Below, piece by piece: positions 1-13,145 of a stretch of DNA of 22,589 bases; position 1 is the first letter of the stretch; every line of letters begins with the position of its first letter. The notes beneath the pieces were generated by a model, which worked only from the letters and a program-made list of their open reading frames with translations, was not told the DNA's origin and ran no database searches. The stretch comes from Reticulascus tulasneorum (Eukaryota > Ascomycota > Sordariomycetes > Glomerellales > Reticulascaceae): positions 1-22,589 of the forward strand of contig LSAX01000030.1 in assembly GCA_001557505.1 (NCBI GenBank). Direction: 5' to 3'. Made by a program: the position numbers and the translations under genes.

Positions 1-18
1 CAAATGATAATTTTATAT

Positions 19-816
19 TTAATGTAAGTCTAAACCATCTTTTATATAAGAAGAAGATAAAAACTACAAAAACTTGAGCTTGTATAAAGGCTATTCCTAT
101 TTCTAATCCCGAGAAAGCTATAATAAAAGCTAAAGGAACTAAACCTAAAAAGAAATAAATTATACCTGAAGACATTATATTATATGTAAATCCTGCTAAA
201 TATATTAACAACATATGACCTGAAAGAATATTCGCAGCTAATCTTAAATCCAAGAGAAATATTACGAGCAAGATAAGATATAAGCTCTATTAAAACTAAT
301 AAAGGTAATAAACCTAAAGGACAACCAGCTGGAACTAATAAAGAAAAGAATTCTAAACCATGTTTTTGAAATCCTAGAATAGTTGCTCCTAATACTATAG
401 TAAAACTAAGAGCAAAAGTTAATATAAAATGGCTTGTAGATGCAAAGCTATAAGGAATCATTCCTATTAAATTATTCATTAAATAAATATAAATAAAGTG
501 TATATGAAAGGAAAATATATTTGACCACTTCTTGAATTTATTTGATTTACAAACTATACTATGAATTGTTGCATATAAAGATTCTTGACTAACAGATCAA
601 TTATTACTTACTAATTTATTATTATTAATACTTAATCCACTAATAATTAATATAAAAATAAATCCTAATGTTAAGTTATAATCCTATATTAGTTATAGAT
701 ATGTGTAAATTATTTATTACGGGGGCATCTAGACTTAATAAGTCTCTTATTTCAAATTGGTCTAAAGGACTACATATTTCTTTGTAAAAATTTCCAGCTA
801 AACTTAAAGTATTCAT
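19..816 (-). CDS. atp6: ATP synthase Fo subunit a, left copy, frameshifted
   Basis: This is the left-arm copy of atp6, the proton-channel subunit a of mitochondrial ATP synthase. It is identical in content to 21633-22427 but three bases longer. Extra single bases sit at about 675-680, at 246-248 and at 59-63. The first breaks the N-terminal reading frame. The second falls just before the codon of the essential channel arginine, and the third is near the C-terminus. Because the right copy is open at all three sites and each change is a one-base length difference, I read these as sequencing errors rather than a decayed gene. The stop codon complement is at 19-21 and the start at 814-816. Confidence 0.9.
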
Positions 817-1163
817 ATTATACTCTAAGTACTAATTATAAGCCTTTAAATATCTAATTACCTACATATTATTCAAATTGAATAATACTTAAAAAATTTT
901 GTTAAAAATAGTTAAAAAACAATTAAAAGACAAAACGAGATATATTTTTATGTAATATTAATAACAAAAATTCGTATTTTTAATATACAAATCTGTTTTT
1001 TGTGCTTTAATTTTTGCTCCTAAAGTATTTTATCCTCTTAAAATTTATCTATTAATTGTATAAATTAAATTTTAAGACAATAAATGTTTGAGGCTATTTA
1101 ATTAAGTTAACATAATTATGTGAACATTTTTCTTAAGTTATATCTAAATATTAAACTTTAATA
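817..1163. other. atp8-atp6 spacer, left copy
   Basis: This stretch is AT-rich with no gene. It mirrors 21287-21632 (one base longer through run-length differences) and holds the same inverted repeats described there. Confidence 0.7.
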
Positions 1164-1328
1164 TTAATTACGGAATTCGTCTCATAATTCTTTTATGAAA
1201 GTACGAGATAAAAATAAGAAAATTATTCTTGGTAATATATATTTAGATAATATATATAAAAGAGATACAATTATAACGAAAGCAAAAACTATTTCATTTA
1301 CAAAATAAAAAGGTACTAATTGAGGCAT
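1164..1328 (-). CDS. atp8: ATP synthase subunit 8, left copy
   Basis: This is an intact 54-residue copy of atp8, identical in reading to 21122-21286. It begins MPQLVPF and ends in a charged tail with a TGA-encoded tryptophan (LWDEF). Subunit 8 is a single-span stator protein of the ATP synthase Fo sector, acting in the inner membrane. It lies between nad4 and atp6, the usual place in this fungal gene order. No indel separates the two arms here, which supports the gene call. Confidence 0.93.
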
Positions 1329-1424
1329 TATTTATATTAAAAAATTTTTTATTAAATACTCCAAAATAATGATAGTATTAACGTTAGATATAAAACTAAA
1401 ATCTAAATCCATAAGTTCTTTAAT

Positions 1425-2887
1425 CTAATAATTATATATTAAATTAAGGCAGAATAATGTAAAGTATCTAAAATCAAAGAAGGATATATACCTAATATAA
1501 CAGTAAATAATACTAATACGAATAATAGTAAAAATTCTCTTTTATTTGTGTCAAATATATTTTCTTCAAAAAATTTAGTAAATGAACCTCCAAATGTTAT
1601 TCTATTAAACATATATATAGTATACGCAGCCGAAAATATTATAGAGGTACATCCAAAAAAAACCTAATACTGGTAATTTTTCTACCATACCGTAAAGAGA
1701 CATAAATTCTCCTATAAAATTTAATGTTAAAGGAGCCCCACAATTTCCTAAAGATAATATAAAGAAAAGTATAGAGAATAAAGGCATAAGTTGAGCTATT
1801 CCTCTATAAGAGTATATCATTCTAGTCCCAGATCTGTCGTATAATATACCTCCAGCGCATATAAATAAACCACTAGATACAAATCCATGAGCTAACCCTA
1901 AAACTATACTTCCTTCTATTCCTTGAATTGTGTTACTAAATGCTCCTATTAAATATACTGCTGCATGAGATACAGAGCTATAGGCAATTAATTCCTTAAC
2001 ATCTACAGTTCTTAATGTACTAAAACTTGCATATATTATAGTAATAACTCCTATAGTATATATAAAAAATGTAAAATCCAATGAGGCCTTAGGTAATATG
2101 GGTAAAATTAGTCTAAAAATACCATATAAACTTAATTTTAAAACAATACCAGCAAGTATAATACTTCCACCTAATGGCGATTCCACATGAGCTTTTAATA
2201 ATCAATTGTTTAAAAATATTGTAGGAGTTTTTACAGCAAATGCTATAAAAATACCAGTGAATAAAAAGAACTGTGTAGTATAATCAAAGTTAGTTTTAAA
2301 TAAAGCATCAAAATCTGTTGTTCCCATTATTGAGAACATAGCTAAAATAGATAATAGCAAAAATAAAGATCCTCACAATGTATATAAGAAAAAATAATAA
2401 CTTGCTCTTACTTTATTACCAGATCCAAATAAACCTATTAATAAAAATAAAGGAGGAAGTATACTTTCAAAAAATATATAAAATAAAAGTATATCTAATA
2501 CTAAAAACACAGCTAATAACAATGTTTCTAATAATAGTACAGTTACTAAATAAAATTTCACATTTTCTTTTATTGAATTTCAGTTTGATAATAAAGCTAT
2601 TGGTATTATTATTGTTGTCAATAATACAAAATATACAGATATTCCGTCTATTCCTAAATAAATATCAAATAATTGTACATTATAATGTTCTTGTACAAAT
2701 TGGAATTGGTTACTACTTGAATTAAAAAAATAAATATTATAAAAGATAAAATTAAATTCAAACTTGAAGTTATTAAACTTATTTTTTTATATAATAAAAT
2801 ATTTTGGGCTTCTTTTTCATAAGAGGTGACACTACAAATTAAAAATATACCTAGTATAGGTATAATAAGTAAGAGAGATAATAACAT
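1425..2887 (-). CDS. nad4: NADH dehydrogenase subunit 4, left copy, frameshifted
   Basis: This is the left copy of the complex I antiporter-like subunit ND4. Relative to the open right copy (19562-21025) it lacks one base in a run at about 2725-2731, which breaks the frame after residue 55 or so. It has one extra base in the run at 1655-1662, which derails the frame near residue 410. It also lacks one C near 1448, at the extreme C-terminus. Between these points the encoded protein is the same. All changes are in short homopolymers and look technical. The ATG complement is at 2885-2887. Confidence 0.9.
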
Positions 2888-2901
2888 TACCCTAAAAAAG
2901 G
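2887..2901 (-). repeat. 15-base motif at nad4 start, left copy
   Basis: Read on the minus strand this is CCTTTTTTAGGGTAA, the mirror of 19548-19562. The same 15 bases recur upstream of orf224 (left copy 7532-7546). Confidence 0.6.
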
Positions 2902-3070
2902 ATAACTATTTAAAAAAGTCATCTTATATATAAATAATTTTATTCTAGAAAAATAAGATAAAAACTAGATATAAATTTATATCTAAAAAATAACTTTTAA
3001 ATATTATAATATATATTTTCATCATATAATAGGAAATTATGATAATATAAACAAGAGGTTAAAAAGATTT

Positions 3071-4177
3071 TTATATAGCTATATTTAAAATAAATATATT
3101 AAAAGCATATAAAGTACAAGGTAATATTATAATAAAAGCAAATAATAGCGGTAATAAGACTGTTCAACAAAAAGACATTAATTGATCAAAACGTATTCTA
3201 GGAAACGAAGCTCTTACTCATATAAAAATAAAAACAAAAATAGAACTTTTTAATCCTAAAATTAGCCCAGAATATAGGCCACTTTCAGTAAAACTAATAA
3301 ATATATTTTTTACATTAAAGTATTCAGAAGATATTGTTCATTTTAGATCAAACATATAAGCTCATAAATTATTTATTAAATTAAATCAATACATTAAGTT
3401 AAAATCTAATAAATAACCACCTAAAAACAATATACTAGTTAATATACACATTAGTAATATACTGGCGTATTCAGCTAAAAAAAAAAACACAAATATTACT
3501 GCAGCGTGCTCTGTCATAAATCCACTAACTAATTCAGATTCCGCTTCAGCTAAATCAAATGGGGCTCTGTTTGTTTCCGCTACAGAACCTATAAAAAATA
3601 TTAAGAAAATAGGGAATATAGGTAATATAAGCCATACTGCTTTTTGAGTTTGTATATTTATATTTAAATTTAAACTACCTGTAATCATAATTATTAATAG
3701 TATAGCTGAACTTAAGACTAATTCATAACTAATTAATTGAGCTGTACTTCTAAGAGAACCTAAAAAAGCATATTTACTGTTAGCACTTCATCCGGCTAAT
3801 AGTATACCATAAGTAGATATAGATGAAACCGCTAACATGTATAATATACCTAATTCTAAATCATTCAAAGTTAAACCAGGACCATAAGGTATTACTCCAT
3901 ACCCAAGCAATGCGAAAGCCAAAGTTATTATAGGACCTAAAAAAAAAAGTATAGTATTTGATTGAGTTGGTGCTACATACTCTTTAAGTATTAATTTTAA
4001 TGCGTCCGCAAAAGCTTGTAATAAACCATAATATCCTACAGCGTTAGGTCCTAATCTTCTTTGCATACTTGCCATTGTTTTTCTTTCAGCAACTGTTATA
4101 AAAGCGACTGCTAATAAAGCGGGCAGCATTAATAAAATTACTTCAAATATAGATAATAAAGTAGATACATAAAACAT
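3071..4177 (-). CDS. nad1: NADH dehydrogenase subunit 1, left copy
   Basis: This is an intact left copy of nad1 (368 residues), paired base for base with 18272-19378. The quinone-site and membrane motifs described for the right copy are all present, and the in-frame TGA codons read as tryptophan. There is no frameshift between arms. Subunit 1 anchors the peripheral arm of complex I and lines the ubiquinone channel in the inner membrane. The start codon complement is at 4175-4177 and the stop at 3071-3073. Confidence 0.95.
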
Positions 4178-4353
4178 TAATTATAAAAAAATAAAGGTTT
4201 TTATATTATAATTACTTAATAATAAAAGCAAGTAATAACAAATAACTATAATTTTACATTTTTGAGTTTATTTAATTATTGAATAAAAATACAAAACTTT
4301 AAATTAAAGTAATAAAAAAAAATTTTTTTTTATCTTATGACTAAGTATATCCT

Positions 4354-4389
4354 ATTTTAGTTATTTATTTTACTTTAAATAACTAAAAT
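4354..4389. repeat. 13-bp stem hairpin, left copy
   Basis: This is the mirror of the hairpin at 18060-18095: a perfect 13-bp stem with a 10-base loop, between trnR and nad1. Confidence 0.7.
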
Positions 4390-4407
4390 AATTAAATAAA
4401 AATAGAC

Positions 4408-4478
4408 TTTCTTATTCTAGATTCGAACTAAAATCGGAATATTAGAAGTATTCTGCTCTACCTTTGAGCTAATAAGAA
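4408..4478 (-). tRNA. trnR: tRNA-Arg (UCU), left copy
   Basis: This is the mirror of 17971-18041 with identical sequence: a 7-bp acceptor stem, D stem GCTC/GAGC, anticodon stem GAATA/TATTC and anticodon TCT. Confidence 0.93.
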
Positions 4479-4801
4479 TATTATTTTTATATAATAAGCA
4501 GATTTTTCGTCTAATCTATTTTCAAGTTGTTCTAATTTAGTTAGCATTGTTTCAGCTCTATATTCTAAATTTTCTTTACCTGTTTTTTCATAAACCTTCC
4601 ATCATTTTTCTTTTTTATTTAATATTTAGACAATTAGTCTTATGAAGAAAAATTACTTTTTGGTTCCGTTATGGGACTCATTACACTCCTTATTTTATTT
4701 ACAATTAATACATTTAATTGTATTTTATATAAATCATAAAAAAAAGTTACATAATTTTTAAATATTATACTTCTTAAATCTTCTATATGGTCAATTATTA
4801 T
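4479..4801. other. cox1-trnR spacer, left copy
   Basis: This is the mirror of 17648-17970 and is identical in the parts compared. It contains the same small ORF (complement 4458-4625 including the tRNA overlap) and no recognised gene. Confidence 0.7.
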
Positions 4802-6433
<1,632 letters not shown>

Positions 6434-6600
6434 AGCTAAATACCTATTTTCTTGATTTTCTTTCACGTATTTATTTATTAATTGTATTGTACAATCAAAG
6501 AATGTTTTACTTCTATTTTTTATAATCATTATTATAAAAAGTAAATAAAGTAATTAGTATTAAAAGTTAGGAATCTAATTAAATTAGAGAATAATCAAAT

Positions 6601-6679
6601 TAATTATGGAGGAATCGAACCTCATGTTCATTATTGATAATACAATATTTAAGAATATTTACCTTTTATATTCATAATT
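6601..6679 (-). pseudogene. tRNA-like element, left copy
   Basis: This is the mirror of 15769-15847. Its 3' end (T arm and acceptor) is the same 21-base block as in trnC. The body does not fold into a standard cloverleaf. Confidence 0.45.
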
Positions 6680-6682
6680 TTT

Positions 6683-6705
6683 GAAATTAAATTAAATTTA
6701 ATTTC
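6683..6705. repeat. Hairpin after orf224, left copy
   Basis: This is the mirror of 15743-15765: a 10-bp stem with a 3-base loop. Confidence 0.6.
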
Positions 6706-6732
6706 ATTTCCAACTTGTATATAAACAAAAAA

Positions 6733-7407
6733 TTATCTTCTAGAATTACCTAATTGAGTTTGTAAATCGTTAATTCTATTTTTTAATTCACTTTCATTAC
6801 TTCAAGCTTCTGTTCCAAAAATATCTGCTCCTCTACTTAATTTAAATTCTTTAGCTATATTAACTAAATCTTTACTAATATAAATAGGTTTTTCTTTATT
6901 TCTTAAAGGAAATATCCTAGGCTCAAGTCCACGGTTTCTAATCTTAAAAGGTCTATACTCAATAGACCAGCCTAAAGTTCGAGGATCCCCTGAACTCATA
7001 GCTAATTTTGCGGCACACGCAAGTCTGTATACTTCTTTTGAACTTAACATATTTTCACCTCAATTTTGTGAATAAACAGTTTTGTGACTACGGCTAGTCG
7101 AATCAGAATTTAGTTGATTAATTAATTTACGAATTAATTCATCATCTTCTTCTTTATCGCTTCTTGACTCAGTTACTTGGTTGGCTAAACAACCATCACG
7201 AGTAATATAACCATCTTCATCAGTTAAAGATACAAGATATAAACCACCAAATAATGTCATTCAAATTAACACGGATACTATAAAACTCTGAATAAGAATG
7301 ATAATAATACTGCATAATAAAATAAATATAGGCATTATGTCGAAGTTGTCGACTTTTAATCCTATAGTTGTAATGTAAATTTCGTTTGTAATAAAAAAGT
7401 TTGTCAT
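6733..7407 (-). CDS. Unrecognised 224-residue ORF (orf224), left copy
   Basis: This is the left copy of the ORF at 15041-15715, open along its whole length with no indel between the arms. That is notable because several neighbouring genes are frameshifted in one arm or the other. Three TGA codons must be read as tryptophan to keep it open, as in the standard genes here. I do not recognise the product; the right-arm entry gives the description. The start complement is at 7405-7407 and the stop at 6733-6735. Confidence 0.75.
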
Positions 7408-7531
7408 GTTAAAAATTTAAAATTAAAAATATTATCTCTATCGAGTTGTGGAACCACTTATAAGTATTGATATATGTATATGTAAACGTATTTTCTTTTT
7501 ATTCACGATATATATATATAAATTGTATCTT

Positions 7532-7546
7532 TTACCCTAAAAAAGG
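7532..7546 (-). repeat. 15-base motif upstream of orf224, left copy
   Basis: This is the minus-strand CCTTTTTTAGGGTAA, the mirror of 14902-14916, also found at the nad4 start (left copy 2887-2901). Confidence 0.6.
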
Positions 7547-7640
7547 TGATATGGAGACCTGAATCGTTTGTCAAACGACTTGCTTTTTTTCTAAAGCTAT
7601 TGTCCCATAAAAGTTAAAAAAGATTTTAACAGTAAAAGAT

Positions 7641-7711
7641 AAGATTATGGAGGAATCGAACCTCTTACTAAAGATTTGCAGTCAAAGTGCAGACCATCTA
7701 CTTCATAATCT
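7641..7711 (-). tRNA. trnC: tRNA-Cys (GCA), left copy
   Basis: This is the mirror of 14737-14807 with identical sequence, including the poorly paired anticodon stem. That oddity is therefore not a one-arm reading error. Confidence 0.78.
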
Positions 7712-7815
7712 GTATTTTATTGAAAAAATAATTAAAACAAAATTATTTGAATATTTTTATTAAAAATAAAATTAGAATAATGTTAGTATACCCAAGTATA
7801 TCTAGAATAAAAATT

Positions 7816-8979
7816 CTACTTATTTTCTAAATTAACTAGATTAATAAGAACATTTTCATATAAACTTACTGCAGGTACTATAATAACAAAATAACTAAAA
7901 TATAAAGCTGTACTAATTTGCCCTAATTCTATAAATGGTGATTCAACATGTTTAGCCCCTAATTGCAATAATAATAAGAAATTTGCAATAAATACTCAGA
8001 ACATTGCTTTACTTAAAGGTCTAAACTGTAAACCTTTTGTTTTACCTAAATCTGAGACAGGTAAAATCAATATAATTAGTATAGAACTAATCATAGCAAT
8101 AACTCCTAATAATTTATTTGGTATAGATCTTAATATAGCATAAAAAGGTAAAAGATATCACTCAGGTACTATAGCAGGAGGTGTTTGCATAGGGTTAGCC
8201 ATTATATAGTTATCGCTATCTCCTAAAACATTAGGCATAAAAAAGACAAATATACTTAAGAAGAAAATGAATGCAAAGACTGTAATTAAATCTTTAAATA
8301 AATAATAAGGAGCAAAAGGTAATCTATCGTAATTACCTGATATACCTAAAGGGTTACTTGATCCTGCAACATCGTGAAGAGCTATTAAATGCATTAGCAC
8401 TAAAGCAGCTAATACAAAAGGCAATACAAAATGTAAAGCAAAAAATCTATTTAACGTTGCATTATTTACAGAAAAACCTCCTCATATAAACTCAACTATA
8501 TCTTGACCAATTCAAGGTACAGCACTTATAAGATTAGTAATAACTGTTGCTCCTCATAATGACATTTGACCATATGGAAGAACATAACCTAAAAATCCTG
8601 TTATTATCATAGCTAAAAATATTATTGTACCTAAAACTCAAACTAATGTTCTTGGAGCTCTATATGAACCATAATAAATACCTCTTCCCATGTGTAAATA
8701 AACTAGAAAAAAGAAAGCTGAAGCTGTGTTACTATGAAGGTACCGTATTAATCATCCATTATTTACATCCCGCATTATATGTTCTATAGAATTAAATGCT
8801 TCTAACACATTAGGGTTATAATGCATAGCTAAAGTAACTCCAGTTACAATTTGTATACCTAAACAAACTGCAAGTAAAGAACCAAAATTTCAAAGATAAC
8901 TTATATTACTGGGTTGTGATGCATCTATTAGATAAGAATTAACTAACTTTAATAAAGGGTGACTTTTAAATATTCTCAT
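7816..8979 (-). CDS. cob: Cytochrome b, left copy
   Basis: This is an intact left copy of cytochrome b (387 residues), identical in frame to 13469-14632. The four haem-ligand histidines and the PEWY motif are preserved, and no indel separates the arms. Its start complement is at 8977-8979 and its stop (TAG) at 7816-7818. As on the right, it follows nad5 on the same strand after about 320 bases of spacer and precedes trnC. Confidence 0.96.
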
Positions 8980-9302
8980 GGTATATTAATTTGTGGAAAG
9001 ATTTTATACTTATTTGTATACTATTGAGATTCTTAAATCAGATTAATAGAAAAATATATTAGAATATAATTAATTTTAGTATAATGTACAAATAAGTATA
9101 TAATTTAGTAAAATATAAACTATAATATATATATATAATTTTAAAAACAAAGTAGCTTATTTTTATTTTGTTTTTGATTGTCAGATATTTGATCATAACC
9201 ATCACTAATATTTCTAGAGATTAATATATTTTTGCATTATTAACAATTATTTTATGGTAATAATTACCCAATTTATTAGACAATTAAAAAAAAAGTTTAA
9301 TT
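8980..9302. other. nad5-cob spacer, left copy
   Basis: This is AT-rich with no gene and mirrors 13146-13468. It includes the 13-base inverted repeat pair at 9006-9018 and 9087-9099. Confidence 0.7.
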
Positions 9303-11221
9303 TTACTTTTCAAATTTCAAATTAAAAAATAATATAGAAATTATAGAAAAAAATAAAATTAAAGATGGTATATTTAAGTCCTCAATAAAAGAATAGTACA
9401 TAGAAGTATATCCAATAAATCCTATTAAAATATATAAAGCATAATTAGTAACTATACCCATATTTAAACCAGAAATAATTTTACTTATTTTAATAGAAAT
9501 TTTTTCTAATCCAAAGGGGCCTATACTTTCTATACTACCTTTATCTAAAATTTTAGTAGTTTGACCTCCTAATTCTAAAATAAGACTTACAATAAATTTA
9601 TTATAAATAAATTCAACTAAAAATCTTTGATTAAAAAATCCAAAAATAGAATTACCTAGTTTCGATAATTTAAAATTGTAAACAAGACGAGGTAAAAATT
9701 CAGAATAAATAATAGCTATAGTTGTGAATATAATTGTGAAAAAAAAAGGCGATAATTTAAATAAAATAGGTACAGCAAATTCAGTATCTATAGCTATTTC
9801 ATGCATTGGATGAATGAATATACTATTGTCTCCAAAAAATCCTGAACCTAAACCTATAAAAATATCTTTAGTTATAAATCCAAAATATATAGAAAAAATA
9901 GCTAATATAACTAAAGGTAAGCTTATATATATATTACCTTCATGAGCATGTTTATAATAATTAATAGATCCATTAGGATTAGTCATAAAAGTTAAATATA
10001 AGATTTTTACAGAGTATAAAGTAGTAAATATAGCACCTATAACTGCTACAAAATAAACAGATATACTACTGTAATGATATTGTGCATAAGCAGATTCTAA
10101 TATAAAATCCTTACTAAAAAATCCTGTCATAAAAGGAAATGCGACTAAACTAAGACTTGCTATTAATATAACAGAATAAGTTAAAGGTAAAAAGGAAATT
10201 AATCCTCCATATTTTCTTAGATCTTGATTATCTCCTATAGCATGAATAACAGCACCTGCACCTAAAAACAATAACCCTTTATAAAAGGCATGATTTATTA
10301 AATGAAATAATGCTATATTATAAGAAGATAAACCTATTGCTATAACCATCATACCTAATTGACTCATTGTCGAATAAGCAATTATTTTTTTTATATCTTG
10401 TTGAAATAAACCTACTAGAGAACTAAATACAGTAGTAATTGCTCCTAATCATAAAGATATTAATAATAGTGTAGAACTATATTCAATTAAAGGAGATGAA
10501 CGTATTAATAAATACACACCGGCAGTAACCATAGTAGCCGCATGTATTAAAGCGGAAACAGGTGTAGGACCTTCCATAGCCATTGGTAATCATACATGAA
10601 GACCTACTTGAGAACTTTTAGCCATAGCACCTATCAATAAACAGATTCCTATTATAGTAACAGTATTTTCATTAATATAAGGAGTCAATGAAAATGCTAG
10701 AGTATAATCTAAATTACCTAAAGATCATAATATAGCAAACATACCTATAGTTAAAAGACAATCACCTACTCTATTAGTTAAAAAGCAGACATAGAACTTT
10801 GATTTGCCGCAATTCTAGTAAATCAAAAACTTACTAAAAGGTATGAAAACTCTACCCTTCTCACCCACAAACATTAATAGATAATTATTAGCTGTTACAA
10901 GTATTATCATCATAAAAGTAAACAAGCTTAAATAACTAAAAAATCTTTGATTATGAGGATCGCTACTCATATAACCTATTGATATATGTGTACTAAAGAA
11001 CTAATTATTAGACAGGATTAGCATAGAAACTGTTAACTGTCAAATTGAAAACTTCAAACTATATAATGATTCACTATTTAATCATTTAAATAATGTAAGA
11101 ATACTGGATTATTAAAACCTACTCAAAAATGCATATAGCGAATATAGTTGTAATTATTATACTTATACAGCCTAAAATTCGTGCCCACTTACACCAACTT
11201 TCTACCAAAAGCAGTAACCAT
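9303..11221 (-). CDS. nad5: NADH dehydrogenase subunit 5, left copy, 5'-truncated and frameshifted
   Basis: ND5 is the distal antiporter-like subunit of complex I, with a long C-terminal lateral helix. This copy is in frame from its stop (9303-9305) up to about 10790, covering the conserved block around [19 protein letters not shown] and the [21 protein letters not shown] region. Upstream of that, single-base losses accumulate: one T at about 10789, two bases missing in the GWEGVG codons, and many small deletions at 10830-11140. Even so, coding signal continues to about 11220, where FGRK, VGVSG and FEVGF can be read by changing frame. It extends about 25 codons further upstream than the right copy. 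The real start codon is missing because the palindrome turns here, roughly 20 codons short. Confidence 0.9.
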
Positions 11222-11300
11222 GGTTTTTTTTTTTTTTTTTTGCTTATTGTATTTATATATATACAGGAGTTCTAATTTGTATTTTTTTTTTTTTTTTTTA
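11222..11300. other. Palindrome turn-around with two T18 runs
   Basis: This is the centre of the inverted repeat. A T18 run at 11224-11241 and a second T18 run at 11282-11299 enclose about 40 AT-rich bases. By position this stretch should mirror left 11150-11221, which encodes the start of nad5, but no clear match is visible. It could be a hairpin loop, or a corrupted reading of the same DNA just after a fold-back. The equal-length T runs look artificial. Confidence 0.75.
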
Positions 11301-13145
11301 TTGCATTTTTGAAGTAGGTTTTAATAATAATCCAGTATTCTTACATTTATTTAAATGATTAAATAGTGAATCATTTAATATAGTTTGAAGTTTTCAATTT
11401 GACAGTTTAACAGTTTCTATGCTAATTCCTGTCCTAATAATTAGTTCTTTAGTACACATATATTCAATAGGTTATATGAGTAGCGATCCTCATAATCAAA
11501 GATTTTTTAGTTATTTAAGCTTGTTTACTTTTATGATGATAATACTTGTAACAGCTAATAATTATCTATTAATGTTTGTGGGTGAGAAGGGTAGGAGTTT
11601 GTTCATACCTTTTAGTAAGTTTTTGATTTACTAGAATTGCGGCAAATCAAAGTTCTATGTCTGCTTTTTTAACTAATAGAGTAGGTGATTGTCTTTTAAC
11701 TATAGGTATGTTTGCTATATTATGATCTTTAGGTAATTTAGATTATACTCTAGCATTTTCATTGACTCCTTATATTAATGAAAATACTGTTACTATAATA
11801 GGAATCTGTTTATTGATAGGTGCTATGGCTAAAAGTTCTCAAGTAGGTCTTCATGTATGATTACCAATGGCTATGGAAGGTCCTACACCTGTTTCCGCTT
11901 TAATACATGCGGCTACTATGGTTACTGCCGGTGTGTATTTATTAATACGTTCATCTCCTTTAATTGAATATAGTTCTACACTATTATTAATATCTTTATG
12001 ATTAGGAGCAATTACTACTGTATTTAGTTCTCTAGTAGGTTTATTTCAACAAGATATAAAAAAATAATTGCTTATTCGACAATGAGTCAATTAGGTATGA
12101 TGGTTATAGCAATAGGTTTATCTTCTTATAATATAGCATTATTTCATTTAATAAATCATGCCTTTTATAAAGGTTATTGTTTTTAGGTGCAGGTGCTGTT
12201 ATTCATGCTATAGGAGATAATCAAGATCTAAGAAAATATGGAGGATTAATTTCCTTTTTACCTTTAACTTATTCTGTTATATTAATAGCAAGTCTTAGTT
12301 TAGTCGCATTTCCTTTTATGACAGGATTTTTTAGTAAGGATTTTATATTAGAATCTGCTTATGCACAATATCATTACAGTAGTATATCTGTTTATTTTGT
12401 AGCAGTTATAGGTGCTATATTTACTACTTTATACTCTGTAAAAATCTTATATTTAACTTTTATGACTAATCCTAATGGATCTATTAATTATTATAAACAT
12501 GCTCATGAAGGTAATATATATATAAGCTTACCTTTAGTTATATTAGCTATTTTTTCTATATATTTTGGATTTATAACTAAAGATATTTTTATAGGTTTAG
12601 GTTCAGGATTTTTTGGAGACAATAGTATATTCATTCATCCAATGCATGAAATAGCTATAGATACTGAATTTGCTGTACCTATTTTATTTAAATTATCGCC
12701 TTTTTTTTTCACAATTATATTCACAACTATAGCTATTATTTATTCTGAATTTTTACCTCGTCTTGTTTACAATTTTAAATTATCGAAACTAGGTAATTCT
12801 ATTTTTGGATTTTTTAATCAAAGATTTTTAGTTGAATTTATTTATAATAAATTTATTGTAAGTCTTATTTTAGAATTAGGAGGTCAAACTACTAAAATTT
12901 TAGATAAAGGTAGTATAGAAAGTATAGGCCCCTTTGGATTAGAAAAAATTTCTATTAAAATAAGTAAAATTATTTCTGGTTTAAATATGGGTATAGTTAC
13001 TAATTATGCTTTATATATTTTAATAGGATTTATTGGATATACTTCTATGTACTATTCTTTTATTGAGGACTTAAATATACCATCTTTAATTTTATTTTTT
13101 TCTATAATTTCTATATTATTTTTTAATTTGAAATTTGAAAAGTAA
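11300..13145 (+). CDS. nad5: NADH dehydrogenase subunit 5, right copy, 5'-truncated and frameshifted
   Basis: Coding signal starts at about 11300 with the FEVGFNNN region. It runs through [24 protein letters not shown] and NNYLLMFVG, conserved early parts of ND5. The frame is broken by one missing T near 11309, two missing bases at about 11580-11595 in the codons for GWEGVG, one missing A in the run at 12057-12064 and one missing G at about 12173-12175. From 12177 the frame is open to the TAA at 13143-13145. The two losses after 12050 are absent from the left arm. The pair in GWEGVG is shared by both arms. The gene should be about 660 residues; the first 50 or so codons are not readable here. 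Confidence 0.9.

Noticed and set aside
2378..2725. A 115-residue open frame on the strand opposite nad4 (mirrored at 19725-20072)
   Set aside because: It lies antisense to well-supported nad4 coding sequence and reads as a low-complexity I/L/N/K/Q translation of AT-rich DNA.
11222..11300. Sequencing adapter left at the palindrome centre
   Set aside because: I could not match the loop to any adapter sequence I know. The T runs alone are not evidence for one, so I leave the origin open.
11419..11634. A 71-residue frame that looks like a separate small protein
   Set aside because: It is nad5 up to NNYLLMFVG followed by out-of-frame residues after the two-base loss, not an independent gene.
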